From positions 124,001 through 188,000 of the forward strand of contig NZ_BMQL01000005.1 in NCBI RefSeq assembly GCF_014648095.1: a DNA stretch of 64,000 nucleotides, given 5' to 3'. Shown piece after piece: positions 61,571 through 64,000 of the stretch; the stretch's first letter is position 1, and each line of letters starts with the position of its first letter. The notes beneath the pieces are model-generated. The model was not told where the DNA came from. It was given only the letters and a program-made list of their open reading frames with translations, and did not search any database. Origin of the DNA: Deinococcus ruber. Lineage in GTDB: Bacteria; Deinococcota; Deinococci; Deinococcales; Deinococcaceae. The position numbers and the translations under genes are program-made.

Positions 61571-62962
61571 TTACTGCTTCGTGCCCACCATAAAAATATT
61601 CGGCCAGGGCGTGTAGCGGCTCGTCAGGGTATCGGAGCGCACCACCTGTCCATCCTTCAGGAAGCTGCGTTTGACCTGAATGATCGCTCCTGGCGCGGCC
61701 CAATCGACCTGACGGCGCTGGCCCACCCGCATGGTCGGGTCGGAAATCAGGCGGTTGGCGGGGCTGGGTGTGGTGCTGAGCGTGACGGGCTTGCCGATCT
61801 GCACCGTTTCGGCACGGGGCTTGCCGAACACGTTCACTTCCAGCGCGGCGTGCGCGTCGTCCCAGCTGATCTGGAACCACAGCGCCGCCCCAGTGTCGTT
61901 GGTAAATTTCAGATCCTGGCTGTACTGATAGATGGTGGCGTCCATGCCCTGAGGATCGTAGTAATGCACCTGATAGCTGTGGTTGCGCCGCTCGACGATG
62001 GGCAGGCCCGCGCCGTACAGCGCCCGGAAGACGGTGGTGCTGACCTGACAGATGCCGCCGCCCACGCCCGTCGCGGTGCGGTCTCCGGCGATCACCAGGC
62101 CCGGCACGAAACCGGTGCTGGTGTCGATTGGCCCGAGTTCCTTGTTGAACGAGAACAGCTTGCCCTCGAACAGGTGATCCTGAAATTTGCTGACCCCGAC
62201 GTGAATATTGGTGATGCGGGCGCGACTGGAGCCGTAATAGTTGGTCTGTCCGGTTGCCAGCAGGTCGGTGATGCCGCGTGAGGTGAAATACTCGACCGTG
62301 CGTTTGGGCTGGGTCAGGGTATAGCTCAGATTGACGGTGGTGCTGTCAGGGGTCTTCAGGGCGCTGAGTAGCGCAGCCCGCGATTTGGTCAGGTCGAGGC
62401 TGACGCCGTCGCGCTCGATCAGTGCCCAACCGCTCGCCAGTTCCTCGAAGCGGGCGTCTTTGGGCTGACTGGCGGCTTTGCGGGCCATCGTCTGAAGATC
62501 GGCTTCCAGGCTGGTGGTGATGACGCCGCCTGTTCGCAGCAGCGCGGCCCGCTCGGCAGGAATCTCGAAGCTCAGGTGGGTGCTGGCGACGAGCGGTTGT
62601 CCGTCCTGAATGCCCCTGAGCGGCACATCCAGCACCAGCGTCAGCGGCCTGGGAACAGCGGGAACGGTGGCGCTGGGGGTCGGCGCGGTGGGGGCCACCA
62701 CCGGCTGTACAGGCGTACTGACCGAGGGCGTCGGCAGCGCCGGGGCGGGCATCGGTACCAGGGGTGGCGGCGGCGTGTCGTTGGGCGGCGGCATGACCGG
62801 GGGCAACTCCGGCAGACCAGAATCGGTGGGGAGCGTATCAGACGGCGTTGCGGGCGCTGGATTGCCGACGGGCAGAGCGGGTGGAGAGGTTGTCAGATCC
62901 TGTTGGGCCAGAGCCACTGCCAGGAAAGCTGAAATAAAGAGGGCCAGCGCGGGACGCTTCAT
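61571..62962 (-). CDS. VanW family secreted protein
   Basis: The 463 aa protein has a signal peptide ([19 protein letters not shown]), a long Pro-rich linker (about residues 20-100) and a C-terminal VanW domain with [20 protein letters not shown], then [20 protein letters not shown]. VanW proteins are linked to envelope and peptidoglycan processes, function unclear. I place the start at ATG 62960-62962, six codons inside the longest frame, because the signal peptide starts there. Confidence 0.87.
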   Translation of the reverse strand: MKRPALALFISAFLAVALAQQDLTTSPPALPVGNPAPATPSDTLPTDSGLPELPPVMPPPNDTPPPPLVPMPAPALPTPSVSTPVQPVVAPTAPTPSATVPAVPRPLTLVLDVPLRGIQDGQPLVASTHLSFEIPAERAALLRTGGVITTSLEADLQTMARKAASQPKDARFEELASGWALIERDGVSLDLTKSRAALLSALKTPDSTTVNLSYTLTQPKRTVEYFTSRGITDLLATGQTNYYGSSRARITNIHVGVSKFQDHLFEGKLFSFNKELGPIDTSTGFVPGLVIAGDRTATGVGGGICQVSTTVFRALYGAGLPIVERRNHSYQVHYYDPQGMDATIYQYSQDLKFTNDTGAALWFQISWDDAHAALEVNVFGKPRAETVQIGKPVTLSTTPSPANRLISDPTMRVGQRRQVDWAAPGAIIQVKRSFLKDGQVVRSDTLTSRYTPWPNIFMVGTKQ

Positions 62963-63008
62963 ATCGCCTGAGTATTTCATGACGACGCTGATAATAGATA
63001 AGGGGGCG

Positions 63009-63455
63009 TTACTTTACTTTTGGCGCGTACTGGGTCACGCCACCCGCTGCTTGAAATGCCTGTTCCAGCTCAGCCAGCGGCGTATCCGGATGGCTGGTCG
63101 CGTCTCCGGGCAGTGTGCGGGCAAAAACTTCGATGGCGTCCGGGTAGCCGTCGCCGTCGGCGTCTCCGTTGGCTGCCAGTACGCTGTACAGCACCTGCGA
63201 AAAATTGCTCTTCGGGTTGGTCGCAAAGCCCTGCTGGAGCGCCTGCCCGAAGACGTTCCACGGCGCTCCACCTTTCTTGTTCACGTGGCAGAAGGTGCAG
63301 GACATGACCTTGCCGGAGTACTGCCACAGTGGATCGAGCTTGTCGTAGCCCAGTTGCTGAATGGCGGTCAGGCGAAACTGGGGCATGGCGCTGACGGTGC
63401 CGAGCGTCAGCAGCGCCAGCATCCAGGCAGCGCGGCGCTTCAGGACGCCAGCCAT
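63009..63455 (-). CDS. small periplasmic cytochrome c-like protein with EF-like loop
   Basis: The 148 aa secreted protein has a signal peptide (AAWMLALLTLGTVSAMP) and one haem-binding CxxCH motif (KVMSCTFCHVNKKG), followed by NGDADGDGYPDAIEVFA, resembling a calcium-binding loop. It overlaps the 3' end of the DUF1501 gene by 16 bp, so it is probably co-expressed. Cytochrome-like electron carrier activity is plausible but unproven. Confidence 0.75.
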   Translation of the reverse strand: MAGVLKRRAAWMLALLTLGTVSAMPQFRLTAIQQLGYDKLDPLWQYSGKVMSCTFCHVNKKGGAPWNVFGQALQQGFATNPKSNFSQVLYSVLAANGDADGDGYPDAIEVFARTLPGDATSHPDTPLAELEQAFQAAGGVTQYAPKVK

Positions 63456-64000
63456 CCCGGCCCCTTGAAGTCGCCGCCCAGAATGCTGCGGGCGTTCAGA
63501 CCCAGCCAGCCCGACAGCGCCTCGGCATATACGCCCCGGAAATCCTGCTTGTACACGATGTCGCCCTCGTGCAGCCGCTCCAGATCGGGACTGTCACCGT
63601 GAATGCCGCCCTTGACCCCGTGACCCAGCGCAAACATCACGCTGCCCTCGCCGTGGTCGGTTCCGGCACTGGCATTTTCGGCCACCCGCCGTCCGAATTC
63701 GGAAAAGCCCATCACGACGACTTTTTCGGCCAGTCCCTGCGTCTGAAGGTCGGCATAGAAGGCCTTGAGTCCGGCGGCCAGTTCGCCCAGCAGCCTGTCC
63801 TGATCGGCCCGCTGCCCGGCGTGGGTGTCGAAGCTGCCCAGACTGGTGTACAGCACGCGCTGTCCGGTTCCCGACGCGATCAGGCGGGCAATATCTTTCA
63901 TCTGCACCGCGAATTTGGAATCGGGATACGTCGCTCCGGCCTTGTACTTGCCGATGTTGGCCTGCACCGTGGCCGTGTGCTTGAGCATGGCGCGGGTGGC
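63440..64000 (-). CDS. DUF1501 (sulfatase-like) domain protein, partial
   Basis: The C-terminal 186 residues of a DUF1501 protein are visible; the start lies beyond the right edge. RVLYTSLGSFDTHAGQRADQD, VVVMGFSEFGRRVAENASAGTDHGEGSVMFALGHGVKGG (quoted in two parts) carry the metal-site Asp/His of the alkaline-phosphatase-like fold. Members are exported and often near DUF1800 proteins. The coupled cytochrome-like gene overlaps its stop. Confidence 0.85.
   Translation of the reverse strand, partial: ATRAMLKHTATVQANIGKYKAGATYPDSKFAVQMKDIARLIASGTGQRVLYTSLGSFDTHAGQRADQDRLLGELAAGLKAFYADLQTQGLAEKVVVMGFSEFGRRVAENASAGTDHGEGSVMFALGHGVKGGIHGDSPDLERLHEGDIVYKQDFRGVYAEALSGWLGLNARSILGGDFKGPGWLAS

Overview
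The window is a high-GC bacterial chromosome segment that I assign to the genus Deinococcus. The DnaA, DnaE, MnmG and ParAB proteins fit that genus. So does the FGAM synthase made of separate PurS, PurQ and PurL. About twenty genes carry a TANNNT -10 hexamer 5-9 nt before the start codon, the leaderless-promoter layout known from Deinococcus. No species can be named from the sequence alone. No rRNA, tRNA, CRISPR array, prophage or complete insertion sequence was seen.

Layout. 1-16 kb: accessory metabolism and envelope genes (preT, truA, rraA, surE, YgjP-type peptidase, DUF4384 protein, MOSC protein, zinc metallopeptidase, flavin reductase, Nudix hydrolase, MMPL exporter, glcF, Rho-N protein, spermidine-synthase-like enzyme, APC permease plus tandem universal stress protein). 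16.2-16.4 kb: a small AT-rich gene for a CxCxxC protein. 16.5-22.5 kb: a tightly overlapped purine operon purC-purS-purQ-DinB-like-purL-purF on the minus strand. 22.9-29.4 kb: DUF1152, NADAR, RtcB, endonuclease V, an ABC exporter and an NAD(P)H oxidoreductase. 29.5-39.1 kb: dnaE, a gene with a tiny overlapping leader ORF, YgfZ, peroxiredoxin, penicillin acylase.

39.1-61.5 kb is the replication-origin neighbourhood: dnaA, an oriC with ten perfect DnaA boxes and a seven-fold CTA (DnaA-trio) run, dnaN, eno, pyk, a second DnaA-box cluster, tyrS, MOSC, UPF0114, TrmK, two response regulators, rnjA, a branched-chain-type 2-oxoacid dehydrogenase E1a-E1b-E2 set, mnmG, parS-like sites, a solitary LAGLIDADG protein, rsmG, parA and parB. 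The window ends with a VanW protein, a one-haem cytochrome-like protein and a truncated DUF1501 protein.

Most interesting signals. (1) A ~74 bp element occurs three times (1875-1948, 39092-39164, 48913-48986). Each copy is a near-consensus promoter with exactly 17 bp spacing, followed at once by an intrinsic terminator, predicting a ~28 nt RNA; one copy lies just upstream of dnaA. (2) dnaA appears to start at an AUC codon, because the only nearby ATG codons lie inside a TATGAT hexamer. (3) A second DnaA-box cluster sits 5 kb from oriC. (4) Duplicated parS-like units sit next to a solo LAGLIDADG gene. (5) A leaderless 11-codon ORF overlaps the gene after dnaE. (6) A perfect palindrome abuts the promoter of the OmpR-type regulator.
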